A stretch of 64,000 nucleotides of DNA from Clostridia bacterium (GCA_003249225.1 QKJQ01000027.1:434001-498000), one strand, 5' to 3'; shown: positions 33,835 through 43,941, counted from the first letter of the stretch. Numbers and translations are program-made. Notes: generated from the letters alone by a model not told the origin.

Positions 33835-34601
33835 TTAACCTCCTTCTTTGGAAACCAGGGAATAAAAGGACTGGTCTTTTTTTTGTAAGTTTCAAAATCC
33901 AGGCGGCCCTTGTACTTTTTTTCAAGCATCCTTACTCCTGATACAAAGACCAGAAAAAATGTCATAAGACATGGTCCGACAATGATCCATAGGCCATGAA
34001 CACCATCGAGAGCTATCAAAAAAATACCAAACCACATGGAAGAATCGCCAAAGTAATTGGGATGTCGTGTCAAAGACCATAAGCCCTGATCCATCAGCTT
34101 TCCCTTATTCTTTGCATCCTTCTTGAATTTTTTAAGCTGATAATCTCCGACTGTCTCAAAAAAGAACCCTATCATCCATAACAAAAGTCCAAACCAGTTA
34201 TACCAGCTCATTCTTTGAAGTACGAGATTTCCATATACAACCGGCAATGACACAATATATTGAATCAGCATCTGCAATAAATACACTTGCAGGAATGCCT
34301 TGAAATACACAAACCTTTTTCCCCACTTCTCACGCATGGCAACATACCGATAGTCTTCCGGCTTGCCATGATTTCTGCGTGCAATATGAAGTGATAACCG
34401 TAATCCCCACAGCGTAATACACAGGGTGATCAGAATTCCTCTTACTCCCGGCTCAAAATTCCGCATCAGGTTATACCATGCTGAAATCACAAAACCTAAT
34501 CCCCAGGCTATGTCCACAACAGAGTTATCTTTTTTTACCTGCCCATAGATAAAAGCAAGCAGAAAGAATACGAACAAAACGATTAATTCTTCGAGGTACA
34601 T
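33831..34601 (-). CDS. DUF1295-family membrane protein (steroid 5-alpha-reductase/ICMT-like)
   Basis: 256 residues with about six to seven membrane helices. The C-terminal part has the shared signature of this superfamily: [17 protein letters not shown] followed by GVRMLEKKY and a Tyr-Lys-rich end. Relatives reduce or methylate lipids using a soluble cofactor. AAAGGAG precedes the ATG. Probably acts with the DUF2177 protein on a membrane lipid; this is inference. Confidence 0.82.
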   Translation of the reverse strand: MYLEELIVLFVFFLLAFIYGQVKKDNSVVDIAWGLGFVISAWYNLMRNFEPGVRGILITLCITLWGLRLSLHIARRNHGKPEDYRYVAMREKWGKRFVYFKAFLQVYLLQMLIQYIVSLPVVYGNLVLQRMSWYNWFGLLLWMIGFFFETVGDYQLKKFKKDAKNKGKLMDQGLWSLTRHPNYFGDSSMWFGIFLIALDGVHGLWIIVGPCLMTFFLVFVSGVRMLEKKYKGRLDFETYKKKTSPFIPWFPKKEVK

Positions 34602-34693
34602 TCTGCTCTCCTTTCCAGCACTTTTTTCTGTGCCTTTTCAATCTGACAACTTATTGATTTGTAATAAACCTATCCACTATGCTCTATAATTTA

Positions 34694-36514
34694 CTATACC
34701 GCTTCATCCAGCAGGTATGACACGGCAACCGCTCCTTCACCGGCGCTCATTGCAATGATGGAGGAGGTCTCCATAATATACGCTGGTCCAAACCCAAGCA
34801 GCGCGGTCATCTTCCGCGCAATATCAGCAGCGTCCTGATGATTGCTGACATAAATGATATTATATCGTTCTATTTTACCTTTCCTAAGTACCCTTTTTAT
34901 GTGTTCCAGAAGTTTTTTACTGCTCCCTTTGTCAGAGAAGGCAATTCTGTCGATTGCACCTTTCCCTTCTGTGTCAAGAGTTACAATTGGTTTCATTCCT
35001 ACCATTTTTGCCAGTTTTCCAGCTTTTACACTCAATCTTCCGGATCGTATCATATTATCAAGTGTTTTAACCTGGACAAGTATTTTGGTCCGGTTCGCGC
35101 TTCGTTCAATCTCTTCTGTGATTTTATCATGAGACATTCCTGAAGCTATCAGTTCTGCGCATTTTTGTACCAGCAGCCCCTGCGCACCTGCATTTTGTTT
35201 TGTATTGATTATACTTATTTTTTTATCCTTATATTTCTTCTGTGCTGTAACACTCATAAAACTGTTATAAGTACCACTAAGCTCTTTCGAGACCGTCAGA
35301 ATAAGGACGGAGGGGTAGTAAAGCAGCAGATAATCCAACTTATTTTCTATTTCCCAACCATTTGGCAGGGAGGATGTTGGAAGTCCTTCGCTGTCCTTGC
35401 TGTCAGACAATAATTTTGAAGGCTGTATGGTCAGCTTGTCAAAATATACTCTGTCTTTCTTCATAATATTCAGATGTATGATTTGAATCTGGTACTCATC
35501 AATAAATTCCTGTGTCAGATCTGCAATACTATCGGTTACCAAGGCGATATCATACTTACGATGGTTCACGACTTGCTCCTGTTTTTTCATATCATCAATT
35601 TTCTGATATAAAATTCTTCCCATTTTACTAAGATAATCAAATATCTCTCCTGGAAGATCCGTATGAATGTGAACCCTGATCTTCCCGTTTCCATTCGCTG
35701 TAACAATTGAATTTCCTTTTTGCAGCAGCCAGTCTTTCATTTCATTCATTGAATACCGGTCCGTGCTTTCAATGAGGCATTCCGTACAATAGCGATATTC
35801 TTCCAGTGCTCGTTCCTCCATCCTCTCCGGAATGAACTCCTCTGTTAATTCAGGCAAAGACAAGGATTCCGTTCTTTCCTGGCTTATCTTTGCTGCCGGG
35901 AGAGAAGGATGCGGGTTCTTTATATATACCAGAATGCCTTCTACAAATCTTGTGAACCCAAAAGCGCCAGAATCTACCACATTTGCCTTTCCTAATATTT
36001 TCATTTGTTCTTTCGTTTTTTCCAGAGCAGCTTCTAATCTGTAAAATGCGTTGGTAAAAATTTCTTCCATTGTTCTTTTTTCTTTTTCTTCATCCTGCAG
36101 AAATCTTCCCCATTCACGCATTATTGTTATCATTGTTCCTTCGACAGGTTTTTCTATTGCCGTATAGGCATATTGGGCAGCTATATTACACGCTTTTGCA
36201 TAGTCACTGAAAGCTACCGGTTCATCCTCCGAGATTGCTTCGCTAAGACCTCTGAAGTATTGTGCAAAAATCAAACCGGAATTACCTCTTGCTCCATACA
36301 AGGAGGCATCCGCAACGGATTCCAGTGTCCTTTTAATCGTGCCTTTGCGTTCGCTCTTTTGTATGATTGCATGCATCATAGATGCCAAATTACTGCCGGT
36401 ATCACCGTCTCTTACCGGGAAAACATTTATTCTGTTAAGAATATCTCTATTTTTTATTACATTGTAAGCTCCATGGATTAAGGAGTCATACATCTGTTTG
36501 CTTGTAATCTCCAT
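34694..36514 (-). CDS. DAK2-DegV fusion, fatty acid kinase-like
   Basis: 606 residues joining two functions that are separate (FakA and FakB) in many Firmicutes. The N-terminal DAK2 kinase domain (about 1-200) has NVFPVRDGDTGSN and GARGNSG nucleotide and metal motifs. The middle resembles the FakA central domain. The DegV lipid-binding domain begins near residue 320 (IALVTDSIADL) and holds GLPTSSLP and LSGTYNS. It should bind and phosphorylate fatty acids for incorporation into phospholipid. The start is chosen at MEITSK, with AGGAG six bases upstream. Confidence 0.87.
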   Translation of the reverse strand: MEITSKQMYDSLIHGAYNVIKNRDILNRINVFPVRDGDTGSNLASMMHAIIQKSERKGTIKRTLESVADASLYGARGNSGLIFAQYFRGLSEAISEDEPVAFSDYAKACNIAAQYAYTAIEKPVEGTMITIMREWGRFLQDEEKEKRTMEEIFTNAFYRLEAALEKTKEQMKILGKANVVDSGAFGFTRFVEGILVYIKNPHPSLPAAKISQERTESLSLPELTEEFIPERMEERALEEYRYCTECLIESTDRYSMNEMKDWLLQKGNSIVTANGNGKIRVHIHTDLPGEIFDYLSKMGRILYQKIDDMKKQEQVVNHRKYDIALVTDSIADLTQEFIDEYQIQIIHLNIMKKDRVYFDKLTIQPSKLLSDSKDSEGLPTSSLPNGWEIENKLDYLLLYYPSVLILTVSKELSGTYNSFMSVTAQKKYKDKKISIINTKQNAGAQGLLVQKCAELIASGMSHDKITEEIERSANRTKILVQVKTLDNMIRSGRLSVKAGKLAKMVGMKPIVTLDTEGKGAIDRIAFSDKGSSKKLLEHIKRVLRKGKIERYNIIYVSNHQDAADIARKMTALLGFGPAYIMETSSIIAMSAGEGAVAVSYLLDEAV

Positions 36515-36823
36515 ACGCATCTCCTATTCTGTCTATCCTGGCAAATATTTGCAGTCAAATTGTTGTAGGCGAATAAGTAACTGGATTAATTATACACCAT
36601 TATAAATATTCTGTACAATATATTTGTTTATGCAATGTAATTTTCTTTTTTTTACGATTATATCAATAAAGAAGTTTTATTCACAATGTATTTATTCCTT
36701 ATACTTTATTTTTGTGAATTCACGCTCCTTTTTAAAACAAAAAGACCATTCTGCCTGTATTTACAGTCGAATCGTCTTTTTGCTGAAGTTCCTTACGTTC
36801 TGTTTTCAATTCAATCAAACGTA
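36515..36823. other. Intergenic region upstream of the DAK2-DegV gene
   Basis: About 310 AT-rich bases. It contains the GH16 terminator (listed) and, close to the DAK2-DegV gene, its presumed promoter, which I could not define. No small gene was recognised. Confidence 0.5.
36739..36781 (-). terminator. Terminator of the GH16 gene
   Basis: AAAAAGAC (36739-36746) pairs with GTCTTTTT (36774-36781), with ATTC/GAAT and CTGT/ACAG helices inside; the minus strand ends in T-rich sequence. Confidence 0.8.
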
Positions 36824-38383
36824 TCAATTTGTAGAATCACTAACTACTTTCACCTGAACATTCGCTATGTCTACTTCACCGGTATCATTTCCAAGATTGA
36901 ATTCCAGTCTTGCTGTTCCATCGGTATTTGAAAACATCTGGAATTCCTGGGTATAATGTTTCCATTCTGTTGTCAGCGAGTCTTCGAACTGTCCTGCATA
37001 GGTAAGCCATCTATTATCATCATCACCTCCGAACTTTGAAAGCAAAGTCCTGTCTTTCTCGGCTTTTGCATCAAAGGAAAGCTCGTATTTATACCCTTTG
37101 ACCAGCGGAAGATGCTGAATCAGCTGAACCGAATAGGTCTGTGTTCCTTTTCCGATTACATTGATGGATACATACGTATACCCCTCCTCCTGCCCTTTTT
37201 CCAGGAAGGCCGAGCCACTGTATTCCGTAAGTGCCAAAAAGTACCAATTTTTACTGTTCACGTCCATCGTCCTCATTTTGAGCATGTCTTCATTCACAGT
37301 ATCGAAAGAACTGTCTTCCAGATAATTATATTCCGGATCTTCCTGTATGTAGGCTGCACTTCCCGTTGCATCTGTCGGTATCCCTGCTTTTGATTCACTC
37401 TCATCATAACCGCCTTCCAGCTCAAAGACACGAACATAGTCGACTTCCATGATTGCAGGAAGATCCTCCTTTTCCGGCATTGCTCCATTGTCAAAATTTC
37501 CGCCTACCGCCAGGTTTAACAGTATATAAAATTCCTCATTAAATGGCGCCGGAAATGGATAATCCTCTGTTTCTCCATCTCCTCTGCTGTACCAGCTGTC
37601 CTCTGTATGAAAAAGAACATCATCCACGTACCATCGGATCTCTCCGGGTACCCACTCCAGACTGTAAACATGAAAAGCCTCTATGCCAAATGTTTCTGCA
37701 TTTTCTTTTTTGCCGAAAGTGTATGTGCCGCCGCTGTATTTATTATCTGGCCAGTTCTGTCCAAAATGAATGGTTCCACTGGTTTCATCGGGTATTCTTC
37801 CTCTGGCTTCCATTATATCGATTTCTCCGGAAGCCGCCCAGTTACCGTAGGTATTTCCATTCGGATCAGGCAGAAGCCAGAAAGCCGGCCAAAGACCTGT
37901 TCCCGTCGGAAGTTTCATGCGGGCTTCGATTCTTCCATATTTCGTAGAAAAAAGTGTTTCCCGGCCCGTTCCATCCTCCTTTGGATCAGCCAAGGTCCGG
38001 ATGCGTCCGGAAGTATAGCTTTTTCCTCCTAATTCTTCACGCTTTGCCTCTATCTTCAGTGTTCCGTGAGAAACTGTAACATTATCCTCTGAATAATACT
38101 CTGCTTCATTGTTCCCCCAGTCGGTAACTCCATATCGTACACCATTTCCGATCTGGTAATCCCACTTTGTCTCGTCCAGGCGATCCCCTGTAAATTCATC
38201 ACTCCATACCAGCTTCCAGTTACCACTTTCCTTCGTTACTGTCGTTCCGATTTCCATTGGTTCTGCTGTCTCCAAGAGCACAGTTTCTTTCCCTTTTAAG
38301 TAAAACCACCCCAGAAAACCTGCTGCCAGCAATAGAATAAGTATACCGAGACTTGCGAATATCCACTTATTTCTTTTCTTCAT
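36824..38383 (-). CDS. Membrane-anchored GH16 beta-glucanase with carbohydrate-binding module
   Basis: 519 residues. An N-terminal membrane anchor or uncleaved signal (about 8-28) precedes a GH16 catalytic domain (about 55-330). The ExDxxE signature is Glu187-Asp189-Glu192 in GEIDIMEARG; LWPAFWLLPD and WYVDDVLFHTED are typical of laminarinases (endo-1,3-beta-glucanases). The C-terminal 150 residues form a CBM4/9-like beta sandwich. It should act at the cell surface on beta-glucan. It is monocistronic; AAAGGGG precedes the ATG. Confidence 0.88.
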   Translation of the reverse strand: MKKRNKWIFASLGILILLLAAGFLGWFYLKGKETVLLETAEPMEIGTTVTKESGNWKLVWSDEFTGDRLDETKWDYQIGNGVRYGVTDWGNNEAEYYSEDNVTVSHGTLKIEAKREELGGKSYTSGRIRTLADPKEDGTGRETLFSTKYGRIEARMKLPTGTGLWPAFWLLPDPNGNTYGNWAASGEIDIMEARGRIPDETSGTIHFGQNWPDNKYSGGTYTFGKKENAETFGIEAFHVYSLEWVPGEIRWYVDDVLFHTEDSWYSRGDGETEDYPFPAPFNEEFYILLNLAVGGNFDNGAMPEKEDLPAIMEVDYVRVFELEGGYDESESKAGIPTDATGSAAYIQEDPEYNYLEDSSFDTVNEDMLKMRTMDVNSKNWYFLALTEYSGSAFLEKGQEEGYTYVSINVIGKGTQTYSVQLIQHLPLVKGYKYELSFDAKAEKDRTLLSKFGGDDDNRWLTYAGQFEDSLTTEWKHYTQEFQMFSNTDGTARLEFNLGNDTGEVDIANVQVKVVSDSTN

Positions 38384-38475
38384 TCCATATCCCCTTTCTG
38401 CTTCCTATTTTCTGAAATTCTTTCTATCTACAGTACTTTCTTAATTTAGAAGCAGCTACTGTATACCTCATTATA

Positions 38476-38510
38476 AAAAACGACCCTTTTATAAAAAATG
38501 GGTCGTTTTT
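38476..38510 (-). terminator. Terminator of the beta-helix protein gene
   Basis: AAAAACGACCC (38476-38486) pairs perfectly with GGGTCGTTTTT (38500-38510); T-rich on both strands. Confidence 0.88.
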
Positions 38511-38566
38511 CACTATGGTATTCTTTTTTTATTTTACGAATCGGAATTGTATCGTTTTTAGTATCA

Positions 38567-40798
38567 TCAGCACAAATCAGTAAAATACTGCGCAAGCTCT
38601 TCCATTGGAACATCATTTTGCTGTATAACAATTCCATCAAAAATTGTTTCTTGCAACAGATCGCTGTTTTGTTCTCCTTGTACATAATCAAGATATGCAC
38701 CGATTGTAAGGATTCCGCCATAAACTGTAGCATCACAGCCAGTGCCGCAACCTAAAATTCTTGTTGTCAGATTTCCTCCATAGACAATCAGTTCGGAGAA
38801 TATGACTCTTTCGTTTACAAGTACCGTCCCACCTGTCATGGTCAGTTTTGTTTTATTGGATATTTCTTCATTTCCACTTTCATAGACTCCAATCGTATCC
38901 GCAAGCAAAGTACCGCCAAACACATTAACTTTCATATAATTGGATCCTGTAATGGCAGCACCCGTTTCATTGTGTGCTTTAAAGGAACCACCACATAAGG
39001 AAAAGGTGCCATAATCTCCTGTATTGATGGCTGCTCCGTTCGTCAGTTCAAAATTCATACATCCTCCATACAAAAGCACATTGCCATAGTTTGTATAAAT
39101 TGCATCTGCATTGTCTTTGGCATAAAATTTTATGACATCACCTTCCTCGTCTCCGGTGAATATCAGTGAAGCATCGTGACCAACGAAAAGACCTCTGGTA
39201 TCTTTCCCAAGAGAGACTGTGTTCTCACCCTGTATAGTAAGGAACAAAGAAACCTCATTATCAAGAATCAGAAAATCACTTCGCCCGGTCAGTGAATACT
39301 TTACGTTCAGATTCTGAAAAACAAGATGCTGTGTATTATTCTTACCCTGATGTACATAAATGCGGTAGTTGATCACGCTCCCTGTAACAAGAATCGTATC
39401 ACAGCGGTAGACTTTATTCTCATAAATACAGCCACCTTTAATCAGCTCAAGGTCACTTGTCCCAAGATCTGCTATCACCTGCTTGGTTCTTGGCATCTCA
39501 TCAATGGTATCTTGATATGTGTTAAAGTAGTCATCATTAAATAACATATTTTTTCCGGAAGATACGGTCAGCTTTCCTGCCTTTTCCGGAAGAAAAATAC
39601 TTATAAACCCATCGGATGTCATGTCCTCTGTACCATATACGATATCATCGAATTTTATTTTCGTGATTTTGCCTGTCTCACAGTTAAGAAAGGTCTGTTT
39701 TACGATATCTCCGTTCGTATCAACAGGTTGTACAGAAAAATCATAGGCTCTTATATCGCCGCCGCTGATTACGATTTGACCGGCTGCGATATCATACCCT
39801 CTCATAGAATCAAGATATTCCTGGGTGTCCCGTGAATAGCCTTCGTATAGTTCGCGTGTACCATAGTCCCCTTTCGCCGTAATGGTACCGCCATTAATAA
39901 AGACCTGTGTATTTTCTGAGTTGCTTGCACTTCCAATCCCTGCCGCATTGTTATTCCCGTTTGCCGTTATGGTTCCTCCGTTAATTGTAATCCGATTGCC
40001 CATTCCTATTGTCGATTCGCTGCCAATGCCGGCTTCACAGGAAGAAGCTTTTACAATACCGCCATTAATGGTAATACTTCCCTGCCTGGTAAGACTGTCC
40101 CCTCCGATTCCTGCCATTCCTCCCTGCATTTCTCCATCGGATCCGCCAATTGCTGTAACGATCCCTCCGTTAATTGTTATATCCCCTCCGCCGATATAAA
40201 AACGCTGATAAGGGTAATTATCTCCCCTGCTGCAAGTTCCTCCGCCTATCCCGCAATTATCCCATGGACTCTCTGCATATACCGTACCGCCATTAATAAC
40301 AATCGTGCCACATCCTTCTTCTGCCGATATAGCGCTGCCGCCAATAGCCGCAGCTTCAAAACCAGCAATAGCCCTGATACTTCCTGTGCTGTCCTCTGAT
40401 ATGATCAAGGTCGCACCCTGCGGAACATGGATCGCTCCCCCGAAAAATTCATTTTCTATTGTATTCCTTCCGCATACGACCAGCTCAACACTCGCACCGC
40501 TTTTAATGTCGATCAGATCAGTCTCTTTCCTGTTGTCACCAGGATTGTATATCGAAACATCCATTAACATAATTCTGGCTGTAACACCTTTGCTGACCTG
40601 TATCGTGTTCGTATCTGTTGTCCCTTTAATAATATAATTGCCCGATTCACTGATTACTATATTCGTTCTTGAAATGTCCAGCTTAATTGTTTCCGATGCT
40701 CTGCATGTCGTTCCCTGAAATATTCCAATTATGAGAATAGACAGCAGGACTCCTGCCATCCATTTCAACGCATTGCTTTTCATATTATATGGTTTCAT
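38567..40798 (-). CDS. Secreted right-handed beta-helix repeat protein
   Basis: 743 residues with an N-terminal signal peptide (LKWMAGVLLSILIIGIFQG ... CRA). The body is a series of short turns such as ITINGGTITA and AAGIGS, which recur about every 20-30 residues, typical of parallel beta-helix folds seen in adhesins and polysaccharide-degrading enzymes. No catalytic motif, LPxTG anchor or dockerin is seen. GGGAGG precedes the chosen ATG; an in-frame ATG 13 codons earlier is weaker. Most likely a surface or extracellular carbohydrate-interacting protein. Confidence 0.75.
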   Translation of the reverse strand: MKPYNMKSNALKWMAGVLLSILIIGIFQGTTCRASETIKLDISRTNIVISESGNYIIKGTTDTNTIQVSKGVTARIMLMDVSIYNPGDNRKETDLIDIKSGASVELVVCGRNTIENEFFGGAIHVPQGATLIISEDSTGSIRAIAGFEAAAIGGSAISAEEGCGTIVINGGTVYAESPWDNCGIGGGTCSRGDNYPYQRFYIGGGDITINGGIVTAIGGSDGEMQGGMAGIGGDSLTRQGSITINGGIVKASSCEAGIGSESTIGMGNRITINGGTITANGNNNAAGIGSASNSENTQVFINGGTITAKGDYGTRELYEGYSRDTQEYLDSMRGYDIAAGQIVISGGDIRAYDFSVQPVDTNGDIVKQTFLNCETGKITKIKFDDIVYGTEDMTSDGFISIFLPEKAGKLTVSSGKNMLFNDDYFNTYQDTIDEMPRTKQVIADLGTSDLELIKGGCIYENKVYRCDTILVTGSVINYRIYVHQGKNNTQHLVFQNLNVKYSLTGRSDFLILDNEVSLFLTIQGENTVSLGKDTRGLFVGHDASLIFTGDEEGDVIKFYAKDNADAIYTNYGNVLLYGGCMNFELTNGAAINTGDYGTFSLCGGSFKAHNETGAAITGSNYMKVNVFGGTLLADTIGVYESGNEEISNKTKLTMTGGTVLVNERVIFSELIVYGGNLTTRILGCGTGCDATVYGGILTIGAYLDYVQGEQNSDLLQETIFDGIVIQQNDVPMEELAQYFTDLC

Positions 40799-41002
40799 AT
40801 TATATCCTCCCGTAAAATGTTCTGTTAGCGAACACATTTGGAATTATTTTATCATTTTTACCATATAGTTGCAATGCATTTCCATAGCAGAGATCTCATC
40901 CATGGTGGGCTTCCATGATTTTTGTTACTTTTCAAAACTTTTCAAAAAGAAGATAGGACAATCCCCCATCGAATACAGGAAGATGCTTTCCAGAAAATAA
41001 AA

Positions 41003-41047
41003 AGTTCTCCCCGATTGCAGGAATCTTTCCTCAACACAGGGAGAACT
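41003..41047 (-). terminator. Terminator of the MocR gene
   Basis: AGTTCTCCC (41003-41011) pairs with GGGAGAACT (41039-41047); the minus strand continues with TTTTTATTTT. Confidence 0.75.
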
Positions 41048-41067
41048 GTTTTGTATCTGGTTTCTAT

Positions 41068-42486
41068 TTATAGTACCGGGTAAAGCCTTTTTCTGCTTTG
41101 ATAGTTATCAAGCAGTTCTTTCATAATATACAAAGCCTTTTCCAGATCGTTTATTGTATTTGGAGCACTGACTGCCAGCCGAATGGTCGGTTTTTCGGGT
41201 CTTGACCCAACATAAAATCGGTTAGCAGACAGGATCTGAACACCTTTTTCTACTGCCATGTACTCCAGTTCTATGTCATCATATCCTTCCGGCAAGCGAA
41301 GAAACCGGTAACAGGAAGTAGGAGCTGGCAAAGATTCATATTCAGACATTATCCTGTCGAATAATTTATTTCTTTCTTTTAGTATATGAATTTTCTCATT
41401 TTCTATGTATTCATAGGCACCTGTCGATTGAAGCAATGAAACAATTTCAGAGGTATAAGGTGATGCCATCCAGATAATATTATTTAATCCATGTGATAAT
41501 TTTGATACCAAACATAAGGGTGCCACTATATAGGATATTCTGAATGCGGGACTGATGGCCTTTGAAGTTCCCATAATGAACAGACTTTTGTCAGGTATAT
41601 AAGCACTGACTGGTTTGATTCTGTTCTCTATACTGAAACTGAACGTTGCATCCTCAATCAAAAGCAGCTTATTCTCTTCAATCACTTTTGCAATTGCCAT
41701 TCTCTTTTCTGAGCTCAAAGTAACCGTGGTAGGATTCTGATAATCCGTTATCAGATAAATACCTTTCGGCTGCTCACGCCTGCAGGTCGTAACCAGCTCT
41801 TCCAGATCCATGCCATTTTCATCTTGCGGAACCGGAACCAGAATAATGTTCATATAGGAAGCCAGACTGATCAGTCCGGTGTATGTATACTCATCTACAA
41901 TTATCCTGTCGCCCTTTTCAAAGAGTGTCATGAGAATAATAGACAGGGCATTCTGCGTTCCGGACGTTATCAGAATATTCTCTGCTGCTGTATCCATTTT
42001 ATACTTTTTCAACCAGTTCGCTGCAACATATCGGTGCTTGATGTGGCCTTCCGGCGGACAATACATCATCGTCAACCCATAATCCATTGAGTCACTCACC
42101 TGCTTTACCATTGTTTCAATCAGTGGGTTACATTCATACAAAGGAATTGCCATACCCAGATTGAGAAGATCCGTGTCTTTATGATCTGACAGCAATGACA
42201 TTGGCAGACCGGGACTGGCAGCAATAAAAGTTCCTTTCCCGACCACTCCTTTTACCAGGCCTTTTTCCTCGCAAATCTTATACGCCCTTGTAACAGTTCC
42301 ATGATTTACACCAATTTGATTTGCAAGAACACGCTGTGGTGGGAGCTTATAACCACGCATTAAAACTCCTTTTCTGATATCCTCCTGTATTGCCTGTACA
42401 AGCGCCTGATATATTGGTGTTTCTCCTCCCGTTGCAGGAAGCTCCGGAATCCAGCATATTTCATTACCATATTGATCAAAATTCAT
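41068..42486 (-). CDS. MocR-type regulator (GntR winged helix fused to aminotransferase fold)
   Basis: 472 residues. A GntR DNA-binding domain (to about 80; LPPQRVLANQIGVNHGTVTRAY) is joined to a PLP-binding fold-type I domain. The PLP lysine lies in MGTSKAISPAFRISY, and DEYTYTG and TDYQNPTT are family motifs. Such proteins sense PLP or amino compounds. It is divergent from a LysE-type exporter, with a 15-base-arm palindrome in between, so control of that exporter is likely. GGGAGG precedes the start; an open frame extends 31 codons upstream. Confidence 0.9.
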   Translation of the reverse strand: MNFDQYGNEICWIPELPATGGETPIYQALVQAIQEDIRKGVLMRGYKLPPQRVLANQIGVNHGTVTRAYKICEEKGLVKGVVGKGTFIAASPGLPMSLLSDHKDTDLLNLGMAIPLYECNPLIETMVKQVSDSMDYGLTMMYCPPEGHIKHRYVAANWLKKYKMDTAAENILITSGTQNALSIILMTLFEKGDRIIVDEYTYTGLISLASYMNIILVPVPQDENGMDLEELVTTCRREQPKGIYLITDYQNPTTVTLSSEKRMAIAKVIEENKLLLIEDATFSFSIENRIKPVSAYIPDKSLFIMGTSKAISPAFRISYIVAPLCLVSKLSHGLNNIIWMASPYTSEIVSLLQSTGAYEYIENEKIHILKERNKLFDRIMSEYESLPAPTSCYRFLRLPEGYDDIELEYMAVEKGVQILSANRFYVGSRPEKPTIRLAVSAPNTINDLEKALYIMKELLDNYQSRKRLYPVL

Positions 42487-42619
42487 TGTTTGCCTCCCTC
42501 TCCTGTCTGCTGTTCTGACATGATACTGTTTTAACAGCATTCTGTTCTGACTTGAAGTTATCCAGATAAAACAAGTCAATAAAGTATTCTGTCATTGCTT
42601 CTATACTTGGTATCAACTT

Positions 42620-42679
42620 GTAACTAATACAATTTATCAATTGTATTAGTTACACTTCGGTATATATAATCAATTGTAT
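42620..42679 (+). promoter_or_regulatory. MocR operator and lysE-type promoter
   Basis: A perfect inverted repeat with 15-base arms (42620-42634 and 42639-42653, four-base loop) contains ATACAATT/AATTGTAT half-sites. A third AATTGTAT lies at 42672-42679, 33 bases from the second. The transporter promoter TTGTAT (42641-42646), 18 bases, TATAAT (42665-42670) lies within it. Confidence 0.78.
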
Positions 42680-42700
42680 CACTATATAGGAGGAAAAACA

Positions 42701-43291
42701 ATGCTTCAGATGATTCTTTATTCTATTACAATTATGTATACCCCGGGTCCTGTTACCATTACCGCTGCCAACCTTGGCCTGAATCGCAAATTTAAAAGCG
42801 GTCTGCCCTTTTATGCTGGTGTCAGCATTGCCATATTTGCACTCTATATCATCCTTGGATACTTTGGAAGCCTGCTTCTCACCTCCTTTGACTTATGGCC
42901 GATCAGTCTGGTCGGTGGCATCTATATGCTGTATCTGGCTTTTAAAATATTTAAATCAGAAATTGATCTGGACAAACCGCAAAAAAAGAACATTGGTTTC
43001 TTTGGAGGCTTTCTGATGCAGTTCTTTAATCCGAAAGCAATTATCGCCGTTGTCCCAGTAATAACAATATATTTTCCTCAGTTACAGATCACCGGAATAA
43101 AGATCCTCTTTATGGCGGTATTCTTTACCTTTCTCGTTTTCGGATCACCTGCACTGTATGCGATGGCTGGACAATTCTTCTCCCACATTCTGCGCAACAA
43201 AAAAGCAATAAAAATCTTTAATAAGGTCATGGCCCTCATCTTAGTTTATATTGCTTTCTCAACTCTCTATCATTATGTATACCTGCGCTGA
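42701..43291 (+). CDS. LysE/RhtB-family amino acid exporter
   Basis: 196-residue membrane protein with five to six helices. The N-terminal TPGPVTITAANLGL stretch and the GFLMQFFNPKAII motif are family signatures. Members export lysine, homoserine, threonine or related compounds. AGGAGG precedes the ATG. It is probably controlled by the divergent MocR protein; the exported compound is unknown. Confidence 0.87.
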   Translation: MLQMILYSITIMYTPGPVTITAANLGLNRKFKSGLPFYAGVSIAIFALYIILGYFGSLLLTSFDLWPISLVGGIYMLYLAFKIFKSEIDLDKPQKKNIGFFGGFLMQFFNPKAIIAVVPVITIYFPQLQITGIKILFMAVFFTFLVFGSPALYAMAGQFFSHILRNKKAIKIFNKVMALILVYIAFSTLYHYVYLR

Positions 43292-43356
43292 TCATTTCTT
43301 CCTGAATGATTGCTCCGCTATGTTCACTGCATCTTTCGTCTTCTGGCTTCCTGCCG

Positions 43357-43941
43357 CTAAAGCATCTGAGAATACAGCCCATGTTCTGTACAGTACCAAA
43401 CAAGCATACCATGTCCTTCGATTGGTATGTGAACTCCCAGATTCCATTCCGGATACTGCTTGATGATCTGAATTCTGTCTCCGGTAACAAATGCGACAAA
43501 AGAAATGTAATGATCTTTTGTCATTGGATGAGAGGTTGTGATATACCAGTCTTTTTCCACGACTTGAACCGACAGTTTATCCTCTTCTGCTGCTTTTTTC
43601 GCAATCTGCTCCTTAAGTTTCTTACCGCAACAGGAGACCATCGCCGTTCCGGTACAAAAAGTAATGTTATGACAAACCGGACATACATAAATTTTTGTGT
43701 TCTTCATATTGCCGTTCACAAAGTCATTGGGTCTTAAATCACCGACAAGCAGATTCTGCATATCAAGATCAAGCAGACGAGCCAGTTCGGCAATGAGCGA
43801 TATATCAGGAAGTCCAAGACCACGTTCCCACTTCGAGACTGCTTTATCACTGATATTCATTTTGTCTGCGAGTTGTTTCTGTGTCATATGATGTTCCAGC
43901 CGCATCACACGGATTAGGTCACCGATTTTGGCATTCTGCAT
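43357..43941 (-). CDS. XRE regulator fused to a desulfoferrodoxin-like domain
   Basis: 194 residues. An XRE helix-turn-helix fills residues 5-62 (MTQKQLADKMNISDKAVSKWE). Residues 84-106 match the desulforedoxin iron site: Cys87, Cys90, Cys104 and Cys105 (CPVC, SCCGKKL). Residues 120-190 match the superoxide-reductase domain: His138 and His144 (HPMTKDH) and Cys184/His187 (CTEH). The His of the usual EKHVP motif is replaced, apparently by Leu. The protein probably senses iron or superoxide and regulates genes. AAAGGGG precedes the ATG. Confidence 0.82.
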   Translation of the reverse strand: MQNAKIGDLIRVMRLEHHMTQKQLADKMNISDKAVSKWERGLGLPDISLIAELARLLDLDMQNLLVGDLRPNDFVNGNMKNTKIYVCPVCHNITFCTGTAMVSCCGKKLKEQIAKKAAEEDKLSVQVVEKDWYITTSHPMTKDHYISFVAFVTGDRIQIIKQYPEWNLGVHIPIEGHGMLVWYCTEHGLYSQML

